Positions 40,244 through 51,591 of a DNA stretch of 64,000 bases are shown piece by piece; positions within the stretch are counted from its first letter, which is position 1; every line of letters starts with the position of its first letter. The notes below the pieces were generated by a model. It searched no databases, was not told where the DNA came from, and saw only the letters and a program-made list of their open reading frames with translations. Location of the stretch: contig NZ_JACIEK010000006.1 in the NCBI RefSeq assembly GCF_014196835.1, positions 180,593 through 244,592 on the forward strand. The letters are read 5' to 3'. A program made the translations under genes and the position numbers. Source of the stretch: Aureimonas pseudogalii. Lineage in GTDB: Bacteria; Pseudomonadota; Alphaproteobacteria; Rhizobiales; Rhizobiaceae.

Positions 40244-41041
40244 TCAAGCCGGTCCGGACCGTCGCCACGACGCGACGCGCCGCACGAGGAACAGCAGGAG
40301 CATCACCGCCAGCACCCCCGCCAGCCCGAACCAGGTGATGGCGTATTGCAAATGGTTGTTGGGAATGTCGATGACGGTGGTGCCCCCGACCGGGTAGCCG
40401 CCCTCGGCTTTTCCTGGTCCGGCATCCAGCGTGAACGGCAGAACCTGCGTGCCCGCGGGCAGCGCGAGACCCGCCGCCATGTCGGGCACGCTGCGCCAGA
40501 AGAAGGTGTTCTTCGTAAGATCGTTGTCGGGCATGAACCAGCTGGCCTTACCCTGCGCCGGCGCACGCGAGAGGCCGGTGATGGTCACGAGGCCTGCAGG
40601 ATTTCCATCGGGACGCGTCACGGGATCCTTGCGATCGTAGGGCACGAAGCCGCGATTGACGAAGAGCACCGCCGATCCGTCGTCGAGGACGAGCGGCGCG
40701 TAGACGTTCCAGCCCGCTTGCCCGTCGAAGGTCGACAGGAAGTAGCGCTCGCCGCGATAGTCGAACGTGCCGGTTGCCGTCGCCGGCACGTAGTCGATGT
40801 CCTCGCCGGCGGAGAACCGTACTGCAATGTCGGCGACGGGAACGGGCGTGGCATGAATGCGCGCGTCGATGCGTTCGACGAGAGCATTCTTCCAGTTCAG
40901 TCGCTCGACCTGCCAAGCTCCAAGCCCGGACAGGATCGCGATCCCGGTCAGGCAGACCAGCACGACGAAGAGGGAACGCGCGAGCGAAGGGTTGGCGTCG
41001 CCCGCCGTCGGCATGTTTCCGTCTTCAGTCGGTGCGGTCAT
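40244..41041 (-). CDS. SURF1 family cytochrome oxidase assembly protein
   Basis: A 265-residue SURF1 protein. Two membrane helices frame a periplasmic domain: the first in SLFVVLVCLTGIAILSGLGAWQVERLNWKNALVERI (with the family GxWQxxR text), the second in AITWFGLAGVLAVMLLLFLVRR (with the typical Y-W-F-G start). It helps heme a insertion into subunit I of the aa3 oxidase. ATG 41041 overlaps the end of the DUF983 gene by 17 bp, which indicates coupled translation. The gene lies 60 bp upstream of ispH. Confidence 0.94.
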   Translation of the reverse strand: MTAPTEDGNMPTAGDANPSLARSLFVVLVCLTGIAILSGLGAWQVERLNWKNALVERIDARIHATPVPVADIAVRFSAGEDIDYVPATATGTFDYRGERYFLSTFDGQAGWNVYAPLVLDDGSAVLFVNRGFVPYDRKDPVTRPDGNPAGLVTITGLSRAPAQGKASWFMPDNDLTKNTFFWRSVPDMAAGLALPAGTQVLPFTLDAGPGKAEGGYPVGGTTVIDIPNNHLQYAITWFGLAGVLAVMLLLFLVRRVASWRRSGPA

Positions 41042-41420
41042 GCGACGCCAAGCGGCCCTCGGCCGCCTTGCTGCGGAACTGCAGTCCGACCATCAGCCCC
41101 TTCGCCACTCGCATCAGCGGCAGAGCGAGAATGAAGGTCAGCGGAAGCCAGAGAAGCAGGTGGACCCAGATCGGGGGGCTGTAGACGACCTCGGTGTAAA
41201 GCGCCAAGCCCACCACGACGAAGCCAACGATGGTCATCACGAAGAAGGCCGGGCCATCGGCGGAGTCGAGCGGCCTGAAGTCGAGATCACATCGGTCGCA
41301 GGACGCTTCGAGCCGAAGGAACCCCGCGAACAGTCGTCCGCGTCCGCAGCGGGGACAACGCCCCAGCGCGCCGGACCTCGCGGGATCGATGCCTGGATGG
41401 CTCGGATTGTCGTCGGTCAT
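41025..41420 (-). CDS. DUF983 family protein
   Basis: A 131-residue DUF983 protein. The N-terminal zinc-ribbon-like block has four cysteines (GRCPRCGRGRLF, ASCDRCDLDF), and two membrane helices follow (FFVMTIVGFVVVGLALYTEVVY and IWVHLLLWLPLTFILALPLMRVAKGLM). The family is regularly encoded with cytochrome oxidase genes in alphaproteobacteria, and its role is not known. ATG 41420 has AAGGGGA about 10 nt upstream. A classical terminator ends about 19 nt before the start codon, so expression must depend on read-through of the ctaE transcript or on a start site near the terminator. Confidence 0.9.
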   Translation of the reverse strand: MTDDNPSHPGIDPARSGALGRCPRCGRGRLFAGFLRLEASCDRCDLDFRPLDSADGPAFFVMTIVGFVVVGLALYTEVVYSPPIWVHLLLWLPLTFILALPLMRVAKGLMVGLQFRSKAAEGRLASHDRTD

Positions 41421-41438
41421 GCGCGGACCGTCCCCTTC

Positions 41439-41466
41439 CAAAAAGGAAAGGCGGCCGAAGCCGCCC
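41439..41466 (-). terminator. Rho-independent terminator behind ctaE
   Basis: On the minus strand the stem GGCGGC-TTCG-GCCGCC (41465-41450) with a UUCG tetraloop is followed by TTTCCTTTTT, the standard shape of an intrinsic terminator. It begins about 30 nt after the ctaE stop and ends about 19 nt before the DUF983 start codon. Confidence 0.8.
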
Positions 41467-41495
41467 CGTCCCGATATCGCGAATGCAGGACTGGA

Positions 41496-42377
41496 TCAGC
41501 CGGCGTGAATCGGCGCGCCCCATCCGCCCCAGACGTAGATGGCGAAGAAAAGAAAGAGCCAGACCACGTCGACGAAGTGCCAGTACCACGCGGCCGCCTC
41601 GAAGCCGAAATGCTTGTGCGGCGTGAAGTGTCCACGGATCGCCCGCAGCAGGCAGACCGCGAGGAAGATGATGCCGACCATGACATGGAAGCCGTGGAAG
41701 CCCGTCGCCATGAAGAAGGTCGAGCCGTAGATCGAGCCGCCGAACGCGAAGGGCGCATGGGCGTATTCGAAATACTGGACGTAGGAGAAGATCACGCCGA
41801 GGAAGACAGTCAGCGCAAGGCCGGTGATCAGCGACTTGCGGTCGTCCTCGAGCATCGCGTGATGCGCCCAGGTGGCCGTGGTGCCCGAGAGAAGCAGCGT
41901 GATCGTGTTGAACAACGGCAGGTGCAGCGGATCGAGCACCTCGATGCCCTTCGGTGGCCAGACGCCGCCAAGTGCCTGTGTCCGCGCCGCCTGGATCGCC
42001 TCGCCGGGAAAGAGACTTGCGTCGAAGAAGGCCCAGAACCATGCGACGAAGAACATCACCTCGGAGGCGATGAACATAATCATGCCGTAGCGCAGGTGCA
42101 TCGACACGACAGGCGTGTGCGCCCCTTCGCGGCCTTCCTTGATCGTATCAGACCACCACGCGAACATGGTGTAGAGGACGAGCGCCAGACCGACGAAGAA
42201 GATCGAGGGCGTGGCGATGTTCGCGCCGAGGAACATGAAGGGCGAACCGGCGTGGTGTCGCATCCACGCCACCGCGCCGAACAGCATGATGAAGGCGCCG
42301 AGCGAGGCGAGGAACGGCCACGGGCTGGGGTCGATGATGTGGTAGTCGTGATGCTTCGTATGCGTCGTGTCAGCCAT
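41496..42377 (-). CDS. ctaE: Cytochrome c oxidase subunit III
   Basis: Subunit III of the aa3-type terminal oxidase, 293 residues with seven membrane helices. The start MADTTHTKHHDYHIIDPSPWP, SEVMFFVAWFWAFFDASLFPGE and FMATGFHGFHVMVG are typical, and the C-terminal AAAWYWHFVDVVWLFLFFAIYVWGGWG is complete. It stabilises the active site and shapes proton uptake. ATG 42377 is chosen over a GTG-type start four codons upstream. A hairpin lies in the 112-bp gap behind ctaG, and a terminator follows its own stop. Confidence 0.97.
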   Translation of the reverse strand: MADTTHTKHHDYHIIDPSPWPFLASLGAFIMLFGAVAWMRHHAGSPFMFLGANIATPSIFFVGLALVLYTMFAWWSDTIKEGREGAHTPVVSMHLRYGMIMFIASEVMFFVAWFWAFFDASLFPGEAIQAARTQALGGVWPPKGIEVLDPLHLPLFNTITLLLSGTTATWAHHAMLEDDRKSLITGLALTVFLGVIFSYVQYFEYAHAPFAFGGSIYGSTFFMATGFHGFHVMVGIIFLAVCLLRAIRGHFTPHKHFGFEAAAWYWHFVDVVWLFLFFAIYVWGGWGAPIHAG

Positions 42378-42453
42378 GGTTCGTTCCACTCATCCCAGCC
42401 CCTGCTTCCTTACCAGCAATTGCGGATGGATACCAAAGATCCCGTTTCAAGGA

Positions 42454-42477
42454 CGGCGCGATCCCCCGACCGCGCCG
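42454..42477 (-). other. Stem-loop between ctaG and ctaE
   Basis: Arms CGGCGCG (42454-42460) and CGCGCCG (42471-42477) pair around a 10-nt loop just behind the ctaG stop. No T run follows, so it is more likely an mRNA-processing or stability hairpin than a terminator. Confidence 0.45.
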
Positions 42478-42489
42478 GTTGGAAAAGCG

Positions 42490-43110
42490 TCAGAGCTTGT
42501 CGCTCGAACCCGTCGGCTTGCCCGCGTCGGCGACGGGGGCCGCCGCGGGCGTTGCCGGAAAGAACGTGTAGGAGAGCGTGATGGTCGCCGCGTCCTTCAC
42601 GTCGGGGTCGTCGATCAGCGCGGGATCGACGAAGAAGACGACGGGCATGTCCACCTCTTCGCCCGGCTGCAGCGTCTGGTTCGAGAAGCAGAAGCACGCG
42701 ATCTTGTTGAAATACGCGCCGGACAGAAGCGGCGTGACGTTGAACGTCGCCTGCGCCGTCACGGGCTGGTTGGAGCGGTTCTTGACACGGTAGGACGTCT
42801 GCCGGGTCTCGCCGAGCTTCACCGTCACCTCCCGCTCCGTCGGTTGGAAATCCCAGGGAACCGAAGGCGACGCGTTGGCGTCGAAACGCACGTTGATCGT
42901 GCGGTCCAGAACGGTGGCGGAGGCCTGCTCGGCGCGCTGCGTCGTGCCACCGTAACCGGTCATCTGGCAGAACAGCCGGTAAAGCGGAACCGAGGCGTAG
43001 GCGGCGCCGACCATGCCGCAGGTGAACGCCACGCAACTGAAGGCTATGATCTGTGCTCGGCGGCGCGAAGACGCGACACCGCGCAGATCCTGCTTGCGCT
43101 GCTCTTCCAT
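42490..43110 (-). CDS. ctaG: Cytochrome c oxidase assembly protein CtaG/Cox11
   Basis: A 206-residue copper chaperone that delivers copper to the CuB centre of subunit I. One membrane helix near the N-terminus (IIAFSCVAFTCGMVGAAYASVPLYRLFCQMTGYGGTT) is followed by a periplasmic domain with the copper motif CFCF (NKIACFCFSNQTLQPGEEVDMPV). The tail TPAAAPVADAGKPTGSSDKL is longer than usual and low in complexity. ATG 43110 lies 2 nt behind the coxF stop. The gene is required for the oxidase encoded around it. Confidence 0.96.
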   Translation of the reverse strand: MEEQRKQDLRGVASSRRRAQIIAFSCVAFTCGMVGAAYASVPLYRLFCQMTGYGGTTQRAEQASATVLDRTINVRFDANASPSVPWDFQPTEREVTVKLGETRQTSYRVKNRSNQPVTAQATFNVTPLLSGAYFNKIACFCFSNQTLQPGEEVDMPVVFFVDPALIDDPDVKDAATITLSYTFFPATPAAAPVADAGKPTGSSDKL

Positions 43111-43112
43111 CG

Positions 43113-43262
43113 TCAGACCGCCCCCATCTTGATGAGCGTCACGACGTAGAAGACCACGACCATCGCCACCAGCGTGACGCCGATGGCGATCGACCTGCGA
43201 CGCTGCGCGCGGCTTTCCGCAGCGCTGAGGCGAATGCGCTCGTTGCGGGGATCAACCGACAT
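43113..43262 (-). CDS. Small CoxF-type membrane protein of the oxidase cluster
   Basis: A 49-residue protein, [20 protein letters not shown]..., with a basic cytoplasmic part and a single helix ([25 protein letters not shown]). It occupies the slot between ctaB and ctaG where CoxF, a short protein of unknown role, sits in other alphaproteobacteria. The start ATG 43262 lies 11 bp inside the end of ctaB and the stop is 2 nt before ctaG, so it is tightly coupled. Assignment is by position and topology. Confidence 0.8.
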   Translation of the reverse strand: MSVDPRNERIRLSAAESRAQRRRSIAIGVTLVAMVVVFYVVTLIKMGAV

Positions 43263-44196
43263 GAAGCATCCATCCCCGCGAGACCACGGTCTCGACCAGA
43301 AGAATGGTGAAGAGGGCGAAAAGGTAGAGGATGGAGAAGCCGAACAGACGCTTCGCCGGCAGCATGACAACATCCCCGTCCTGCATCCGCAGCACTTGAA
43401 ACGCCCGGAACACGAACACCGCGCCGAGCGCGACCGAGGCCGAACCATAGACGAGACCGGCAAAGCCCATCGCAAACGGCAGGACGCCCACCGGTGCGAG
43501 GATCAGCGAGTAGACGAAGATGTGAATCCGGGTCGATCGCTCGCCCGCCACGTTCGGCAACATCGGGATGCCCGCCGCGCCGTAATCCTTCATCTTGAAC
43601 AACGCCAGCGCCCAGAAGTGCGGCGGTGTCCACAGAAAGATGATGAGGAAAAGCACGAAGCTCTCCCAGGAGAGACCGCCCGTGACGGCCGCCCAGGCCA
43701 CCATCGGCGGAAACGCCCCGGCGGCCCCACCGATGACGATGTTCTGCACGGTGCGGCGTTTGAGGCCCATCGTGTAGACGACGGCGTAGAAAACGATGGT
43801 GAAGGCCAGGAACGAGGCCGCGAACCAGTTGGCGGCGAGACCCAGCAGCATCACGGCGAAGATCGAGAGCGACAGGCCGAAGGCCAGCGCCGCACCCGGC
43901 GTGATTCGACCGGTCGGCACCGGACGCTTGGCGGTGCGCGCCATGATCCGGTCGATGTCGGCGTCGTACCACATGTTCAACGCGCCAGAGGCACCCGCGC
44001 CGAGCGCGATCGCGGCGAGCGACACAAAGGCCAGCACGGGATTGACGGGGCCGGGCGCGATGAGGAAGCCCGTCACCGCGGTGAGCAGGACGAGCGACAT
44101 CACGCGCGGCTTGAGAAGGGCGATGAAGTCGCCAGGTTCCGCGAGGCTGATCAGCGGACGGTCGCTGGCGCTCGGCAGGTGGTCGATGGCGGTCAT
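43252..44196 (-). CDS. ctaB: Heme o synthase (protoheme IX farnesyltransferase)
   Basis: A 314-residue UbiA-fold prenyltransferase with about nine membrane helices, attaching a farnesyl group to heme b to make heme o, the precursor of heme a. The two Asp-rich loops are [19 protein letters not shown] and, later, [31 protein letters not shown] opens the family domain. ATG 44196 has GAGGA 6 nt upstream and is preferred over a start ten codons earlier. It lies between ctaD (117 bp away, with a hairpin in the gap) and coxF (overlapping). Confidence 0.97.
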   Translation of the reverse strand: MTAIDHLPSASDRPLISLAEPGDFIALLKPRVMSLVLLTAVTGFLIAPGPVNPVLAFVSLAAIALGAGASGALNMWYDADIDRIMARTAKRPVPTGRITPGAALAFGLSLSIFAVMLLGLAANWFAASFLAFTIVFYAVVYTMGLKRRTVQNIVIGGAAGAFPPMVAWAAVTGGLSWESFVLFLIIFLWTPPHFWALALFKMKDYGAAGIPMLPNVAGERSTRIHIFVYSLILAPVGVLPFAMGFAGLVYGSASVALGAVFVFRAFQVLRMQDGDVVMLPAKRLFGFSILYLFALFTILLVETVVSRGWMLHVG

Positions 44197-44276
44197 GGGC
44201 GTCCTCTTTGGCGTTGCTCGCGACAACGGGGAATCAAGCTGCGAGCGGTGCCGGGTGGAGGAGAGTTCGGAACGAA

Positions 44277-44302
44277 GCGATCCCGGCCTAGTCCGGGATC
44301 GC
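44277..44302 (-). other. Stem-loop between ctaD and ctaB
   Basis: Arms GCGATCCCGG (44277-44286) and CCGGGATCGC (44293-44302) form a perfect 10-bp stem with a 6-nt loop, 11 nt after the ctaD stop. A weak T-containing run (TTCGTT) follows on the minus strand. It could protect the ctaC-ctaD message or reduce read-through into the assembly genes. Confidence 0.6.
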
Positions 44303-44313
44303 GGACGATTCGC

Positions 44314-46877
<2,564 letters not shown>

Positions 46878-47202
46878 GAATGCTCTCCCTCGTGGAAGGA
46901 TATGATTCCATCCTGCCGGACGAGTAGCGCCAATTCCAGATCGACGCGAGCGTCGCGCAATCTCGAATGCCGCTAATGTGCAGGTACCGAGGTCGCTTCA
47001 ACCACGAAACCGCCGCCTTCGCAACACGAGCGGGCCACGGCGCCTTGCGACATAATGCGATCGTTGCATCCCGGTATCGGCGCCGGCACGACCGTCCGTC
47101 AGCAAGCCTCGGTGGGCTTGTCGACGCGCAGATAGGGAATGCATTAACGTTTCGTTTGCCATAAGGCGCTCTCGACCCTCGGCGCTTTCTCGGGAAGATT
47201 TC
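46878..47202. promoter_or_regulatory. Divergent promoter region of the cytochrome oxidase operon and the IalB-like gene
   Basis: These 325 bp separate ctaC (minus) from the IalB-like gene (plus) and must hold both promoters. AT-richer stretches are at 46895-46912 and 47137-47160 (GCATTAACGTTTCG). No open frame of interest or clear known operator was seen. Confidence 0.5.
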
Positions 47203-47700
47203 ATGAAAACCCTCCTCGCCTCGGCGGCGGTCGCGCTCGTCTCGCTGCTGCCGCTCGCAGCCCTCGCCCAGACGGGAACGGTGAAGTCCCAGCACGGCGC
47301 CTGGGCCGTCGTGTGCGACCAGCCGGCGGGCGCCGCCGGCGAGCAATGCGCTCTGCTGCAGAACGTCGTCGCCGAAGATCGGCCCGAGGTCGGGCTGTCG
47401 GTGCTGGCGTTGAAGACGGCGGACGGCAAGGCGCAGATCCTGCGCGTTCTCGCGCCGCTCGGCATTCTCCTGCCCAACGGGCTCGGCCTCTATGTCGACG
47501 GCAAGGACATCGGCCGCGCCCAGTTCGTGCGCTGCTTCGAGGACGGATGCTATGCCGAGGTGATTCTCGAGGATACGCTGCGCCAGACCCTTTCCACCGG
47601 CACCTCCGCCACCTTCATCGTCTTCCAGACGCCGGAAGAGGGAATCGGCATTCCCGTCGATCTCAAGGGGTTCAGTGAAGGCTTCGCCGCCCTCCCCTGA
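47203..47700 (+). CDS. Invasion-associated locus B (IalB)-like exported protein
   Basis: A 165-residue exported protein. A signal peptide (MKTLLASAAVALVSLLPLAALA) is followed by the IalB domain: HGAWAVVCDQPAG, CALLQNVV, LSVLALKTADGKAQILRVLAPLGILLPNGLGLYVDGK and FVRCFEDGCYAEVILED. The four cysteines probably form two disulfides. IalB was named for Bartonella red-cell invasion, but homologues are general in Rhizobiales, so no virulence role is implied. ATG 47203 is the natural start. The tail lacks the Lys-rich end that some members have. Confidence 0.92.
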   Translation: MKTLLASAAVALVSLLPLAALAQTGTVKSQHGAWAVVCDQPAGAAGEQCALLQNVVAEDRPEVGLSVLALKTADGKAQILRVLAPLGILLPNGLGLYVDGKDIGRAQFVRCFEDGCYAEVILEDTLRQTLSTGTSATFIVFQTPEEGIGIPVDLKGFSEGFAALP

Positions 47701-47793
47701 TCCGGCACGTTGCAAGCTTTCCGGCCATGCCGCGATGACAGCGTCGCCGTCCGCGCCTATCTGGAGCGCTGATTGAAGCGTTTGGAGCGGATG

Positions 47794-49209
47794 ATGGCCC
47801 TTTCCCTGATCGACCGGTTCGACCTGTCGCGTGCCGAGATCGAGACGATCGTCTCCGATACGCTGCAGGGAGCCGACGACGGCGAACTCTTTGTCGAATA
47901 CCGCGAGCAGGAATCGCTCGTCTTCGACAACGGCCGGCTGAAGGCCGGCGATTTCAGCACGGACCAGGGCTTCGGGCTGCGCTGCGTCGCCGGCGAGGCG
48001 ATCGGTTTTGCCCATGCCGGCGATCTCTCCGGCGGCGCGCTTCGCCGCGCCTCGCAGGCCGTGCGCGCCGTACGCTCCGGCCATTCCGGTGAACTGGCGC
48101 AGGCGCCGCGTGGCACCAATATTCGCCTCTACGGCGACGAGAACCCGATTCCCGAGCCGGGTTTCGAAGCGAAGGTCAAGCTCCTCCAGCAGATCGACGG
48201 CTATCTTCGCTCGAAAGACGAGGCGGTGCGTCAGGTCAGCGTTTCGCTGGCCACGCAATGGCAGGTCGTCGAGATCCTGCGCGCCGACGGAAGGCTGGTG
48301 CAGGACGTCCGCCCGCTCGTGCGCCTCAACGTCTCGGTGGTCGCGGGCCGCGGCGACCGGCAGGAGACGGGCTCTTCGGGCGCAGGTGGGCGCACCGGCT
48401 TCTCGGGCTTCACCATGACCGAGAGCTGGCAGTCGCTCGCCGACGAGGCGCTGCGTCAGGCTCGCGTCAATCTCGAGGCGGTCGCGGCGCCGGCCGGCAC
48501 GTTCGACATCGTGCTCGGCGCGGGCTGGCCGGGCGTGATGCTGCACGAGGCGGTGGGGCATGGGCTGGAGGGCGACTTCAACCGCAAGAAGACGTCCGCC
48601 TTCGCCGGCCTCCTCGGCCAGCAGGTGGCCGCGCGCGGGGTGACCGTGGTGGACGACGGCACGATCTCGGAGCGGCGCGGGTCGCTGACGATCGACGACG
48701 AGGGTTCGCCCACCAACCGCACGGTGCTGATCGACGACGGCAAGCTCGTCAACTACATGCAGGATCGGCAGAACGCCCGCCTCATGGGCATGGAGGCCAC
48801 CGGCAACGGCCGGCGCCAATCCTACGCCCACGCGCCGATGCCGCGCATGACCAACACGATGATGCTGGCCGGCGACAAGACGCCAGAGGAGATTCTCTCG
48901 TCGGTGAAGGACGGGATCTACACCGTCTCGTTCAACGGAGGCCAGGTGGACATCACCTCCGGCAAGTTCGTCTTCAACTGCACGGAGGCCTATCGCATCC
49001 GCAACGGCGTCGTCGGCGAGCCGCTGAAGGGCGTGATGCTGATCGGCAACGGCCCGGACGCCATGCACCGCGTCTCGATGGTCGGCAACGATCTGGCGCT
49101 CGACGCCGGGATCGGCAATTGCGGCAAAGCCGGCCAGTGGGTGCCGGTCGGCGTCGGCCAGCCGCATCTGCGCATGGACCAGATCACGGTCGGCGGCACC
49201 GAAGCCTGA
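47794..49209 (+). CDS. tldD: Metalloprotease TldD
   Basis: A 471-residue TldD, the catalytic half of the TldD/TldE protease that trims modified peptides and disordered polypeptides. The zinc motif is HEAVGHGLEGDFNRKKTSAFAG, with the third ligand (Cys) expected in KFVFNCTEAYRIRNG. The start is set at ATG 47794 because GGAG lies 6 nt before it; ATG 47791 and TTG 47773 are in frame and would add one or seven residues. No TldE/PmbA partner is visible nearby, which is normal since the two are usually unlinked. Confidence 0.96.
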   Translation: MALSLIDRFDLSRAEIETIVSDTLQGADDGELFVEYREQESLVFDNGRLKAGDFSTDQGFGLRCVAGEAIGFAHAGDLSGGALRRASQAVRAVRSGHSGELAQAPRGTNIRLYGDENPIPEPGFEAKVKLLQQIDGYLRSKDEAVRQVSVSLATQWQVVEILRADGRLVQDVRPLVRLNVSVVAGRGDRQETGSSGAGGRTGFSGFTMTESWQSLADEALRQARVNLEAVAAPAGTFDIVLGAGWPGVMLHEAVGHGLEGDFNRKKTSAFAGLLGQQVAARGVTVVDDGTISERRGSLTIDDEGSPTNRTVLIDDGKLVNYMQDRQNARLMGMEATGNGRRQSYAHAPMPRMTNTMMLAGDKTPEEILSSVKDGIYTVSFNGGQVDITSGKFVFNCTEAYRIRNGVVGEPLKGVMLIGNGPDAMHRVSMVGNDLALDAGIGNCGKAGQWVPVGVGQPHLRMDQITVGGTEA

Positions 49210-49234
49210 GCAGTAGGCCGACCGGCGCTGCGGG

Positions 49235-49855
49235 TCACGGATAGAGGCGTGAGGCGGTCCAGTCGTCGGCGCCCGTCCGGGTCAGCCGATAGCGGTCGTG
49301 AAGTCGGAAGGCGCCGTCGTGCCAGAACTCGATCTCGCGCGGCACGACGCGAAAGCCCGACCAAACCGGCGGTCGCGGGATCGGGCCCTCGCCATATTGT
49401 GACCCGAGGTCCTCGACCCGGCGCTCCAATGTCTCCCGGTTCTCAAGCGGGCGGGATTGGAGCGAGGCCCATGCCCCGATCCGGCTCTCCCGCGCGCGGC
49501 TCGCGTAATAGGCGTCGGCCTCCTCGTCGCTCACGATCTCGACATCGCCGCGAATGCGAATCTGGCGATGCAGCGACTTCCAGTGGAAGTTCAGCGCTGC
49601 CTTTCGGGTGGCACGGATCTCCTCCCCTTTTCGGCTCTCGAAATTCGTGTAGAAGACGAAGCCGCGTCGGTCGAAGCCCTTCAGAAGGACCATCCGGACG
49701 TCAGGAAGGCCATCCGAATCGACCGTCGCCAGCGACATGGCGTTCGGATCGTTCGGCTCCGACGCCTCGGCATCGCGCAGCCAGATCCCGAAAGCGGCAA
49801 ACGGATCTGCCGGAAGCGCAATTTCACCGAACGTTAAGGTCGTTTTGTCCATCAT
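49235..49855 (-). CDS. pdxH: Pyridoxine/pyridoxamine 5'-phosphate oxidase
   Basis: A 206-residue FMN enzyme that makes pyridoxal phosphate. Landmarks are [39 protein letters not shown] text (here starting [10 protein letters not shown]), [26 protein letters not shown] and the C-terminal [15 protein letters not shown] 49855 has GGAG 9 nt upstream, and a second Met follows directly. It converges on tldD with 25 bp between stops and is divergent from the lipoprotein gene at 49929. The PLP made here serves enzymes such as ThrC. Confidence 0.96.
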   Translation of the reverse strand: MMDKTTLTFGEIALPADPFAAFGIWLRDAEASEPNDPNAMSLATVDSDGLPDVRMVLLKGFDRRGFVFYTNFESRKGEEIRATRKAALNFHWKSLHRQIRIRGDVEIVSDEEADAYYASRARESRIGAWASLQSRPLENRETLERRVEDLGSQYGEGPIPRPPVWSGFRVVPREIEFWHDGAFRLHDRYRLTRTGADDWTASRLYP

Positions 49856-49928
49856 CGAGCCGAACTCCGATTCTCGCCTTGCGCCTTTTACGGGCGATCG
49901 GCGGCGACGGCAAAGACTGAAGGGTACG

Positions 49929-50354
49929 ATGATTCGGACGTTGCAGGTCTTGTCTGTTTTCGCTCTCGCATGCCCCTTGCTGACGGGCTGCACCGTCATG
50001 AACGGATCTGCGCTGGAAGAGGCGGCAGTGGACCGCTCGATCACCACGGCTTCGATCGCGGCGCCGGCGCCGGCGGACTCCCGAGAAACCGTGTCCGACA
50101 GCGCGACGGTGCGCAACGCCGTGTCGGCGGCCAAGATCGAGACGATCGAAGCCGAGCCGTTGGCATGGTCGAACGCCGAAACCGGCGCTACCGGAACGAT
50201 CACCGCGATTCGCGAGACCCGGGCCGGCGACGAGATCTGCCGCTCCTTCCGCACCTCGCGCCAGCGCTTCGATGGCGTCGCGCTCTACGACGGCGAGGCC
50301 TGCACGCGCGGCCAGGGCGAATGGACCCTCACACACTTCTCGCAGGGTCGCTAA
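49929..50354 (+). CDS. Surface lipoprotein (RT0821/Lpp0805-like)
   Basis: A 141-residue lipoprotein with signal and lipobox LLTGC, an acidic, Ser/Ala-rich linker of about 60 residues, and a C-terminal domain ([38 protein letters not shown]). That domain matches the short 17-kDa-type surface lipoproteins known from Rickettsia and Rhizobiales. Two cysteines in the domain could pair. ATG 49929 follows GAAGGG by 5 nt. It is divergent from pdxH over 73 bp. The role is unknown; an envelope protein is likely. Confidence 0.75.
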   Translation: MIRTLQVLSVFALACPLLTGCTVMNGSALEEAAVDRSITTASIAAPAPADSRETVSDSATVRNAVSAAKIETIEAEPLAWSNAETGATGTITAIRETRAGDEICRSFRTSRQRFDGVALYDGEACTRGQGEWTLTHFSQGR

Positions 50355-50520
50355 GTCGGCCTCTTCGCCCGGCGCCTTCCTCTTCCCGGTGTGGAAGGGA
50401 CTTCAATTCGATGCGGCATCTCGCCATATAGGTCGTGGCTGGCGCAATCGCGCCGGCCGTCCGCCGTCTGGCCAACGTCGGAACCGCCGTCTCGTCCACC
50501 GTTCCAGGATCCTGCGCCCT

Positions 50521-51465
50521 ATGCGTGACCCCTATACCGTTCTCGGCGTCGGCAAGACTGCCAGCGAGGCGGAGATCAAGTCCGCGTTCCGCAAGCTCGC
50601 GAAGAAGTATCACCCCGACGCGAACGCGGACGACGCCAATGCGGGCGCGCGCTTCAACGAGGCGAACCAAGCCTACGAGATCCTCGGCGAGAAGGACAAG
50701 CGCGAGAAGTTCGACCGCGGCGAGATCGACGCCGAAGGCAAGCCGAAGTTTTCCGGCTTCGGCGGCGGCGACAGCCCGTTCGGCACCGGGCGTGGCACCG
50801 GCGGCGGCTTCGACTTTCGCGGTACCGGCGGCGCGCAGGACTTTCCGGGCACCGAAGGCCTCTTCTCGGACTTCTTCGACCAGGCGTTCGGCGGCTCGAA
50901 GCGGAGCGGCGCGCGGGGCGCAGGCGGCTTCACCGCCGCGCGCAACACGCCGAGCAAGGGCGAGGACATCCGCGCCACGTTGAAGGTGCGGCTGGAGGAC
51001 ATCGTTTCCGACGAGAAGGTCGAGGCGGTGTTTCCGAACGGCAAACATCTGGCGATCCGCCTTCCCGACGGCGTCGAGGACGGCCAGACGATCCGCCTGC
51101 GGGGCCAGGGTCAGCCTGCCGTGTTCAATGGCGGACCGGCCGGCGACGCGCTCGTCACCATCTCCTTCGCCGAACATCCGCGCTTTGCAGTGCAGGACCG
51201 CGATCTTCTGGTGGATCAAGCCGTCGACCTCGCCGATGCCGTGCTCGGCGGGCGCATCACCATCGAGACGCTCGAAGGCAAGGTGACGACGAAGGTGCAG
51301 CCCTGGACGAATTCCGGGCGCACGCTGCGCTTGAAGGGCAAGGGACTGACGCGGAAGGACGGCACGCGGGGTGACATCCTCGCGACCTTGATGCTGACGC
51401 TGCCGCCCGAGCCCGATGCCGAACTCACCGCCCTGCTCCAGCGCCGACGCGACGCGCAGAACTGA
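50521..51465 (+). CDS. DnaJ-family cochaperone (CbpA/DnaJ class)
   Basis: A 314-residue type II J-protein. The J domain at residues 1-70 has the HPD motif in KKYHPDANADD. A Gly/Phe-rich linker follows (GFGGGDSPFGTGRGTGGGFDFRGTGG), then two C-terminal beta-sandwich substrate domains (EDIRATLKVRLEDIVSDEKVEAVF ... LRLKGKGL). There is no zinc finger, so it resembles CbpA more than DnaJ. It would stimulate DnaK ATPase activity and may bind DNA. ATG 50521 matches the usual MRDPYTVLGV start. It lies 126 bp upstream of fabI. Confidence 0.93.
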   Translation: MRDPYTVLGVGKTASEAEIKSAFRKLAKKYHPDANADDANAGARFNEANQAYEILGEKDKREKFDRGEIDAEGKPKFSGFGGGDSPFGTGRGTGGGFDFRGTGGAQDFPGTEGLFSDFFDQAFGGSKRSGARGAGGFTAARNTPSKGEDIRATLKVRLEDIVSDEKVEAVFPNGKHLAIRLPDGVEDGQTIRLRGQGQPAVFNGGPAGDALVTISFAEHPRFAVQDRDLLVDQAVDLADAVLGGRITIETLEGKVTTKVQPWTNSGRTLRLKGKGLTRKDGTRGDILATLMLTLPPEPDAELTALLQRRRDAQN

Positions 51466-51591
51466 GGAAACCATCGCCCGCGACCGTTTCGGCGAGCGCG
51501 AGAGGCATGCTGCTGCTTGCTGGCGTGTGAACGCTATGCCATACCGCCGCCGCATCGCGACGTTGCAGACTGCAGTTGAAGGAGACCCGGC

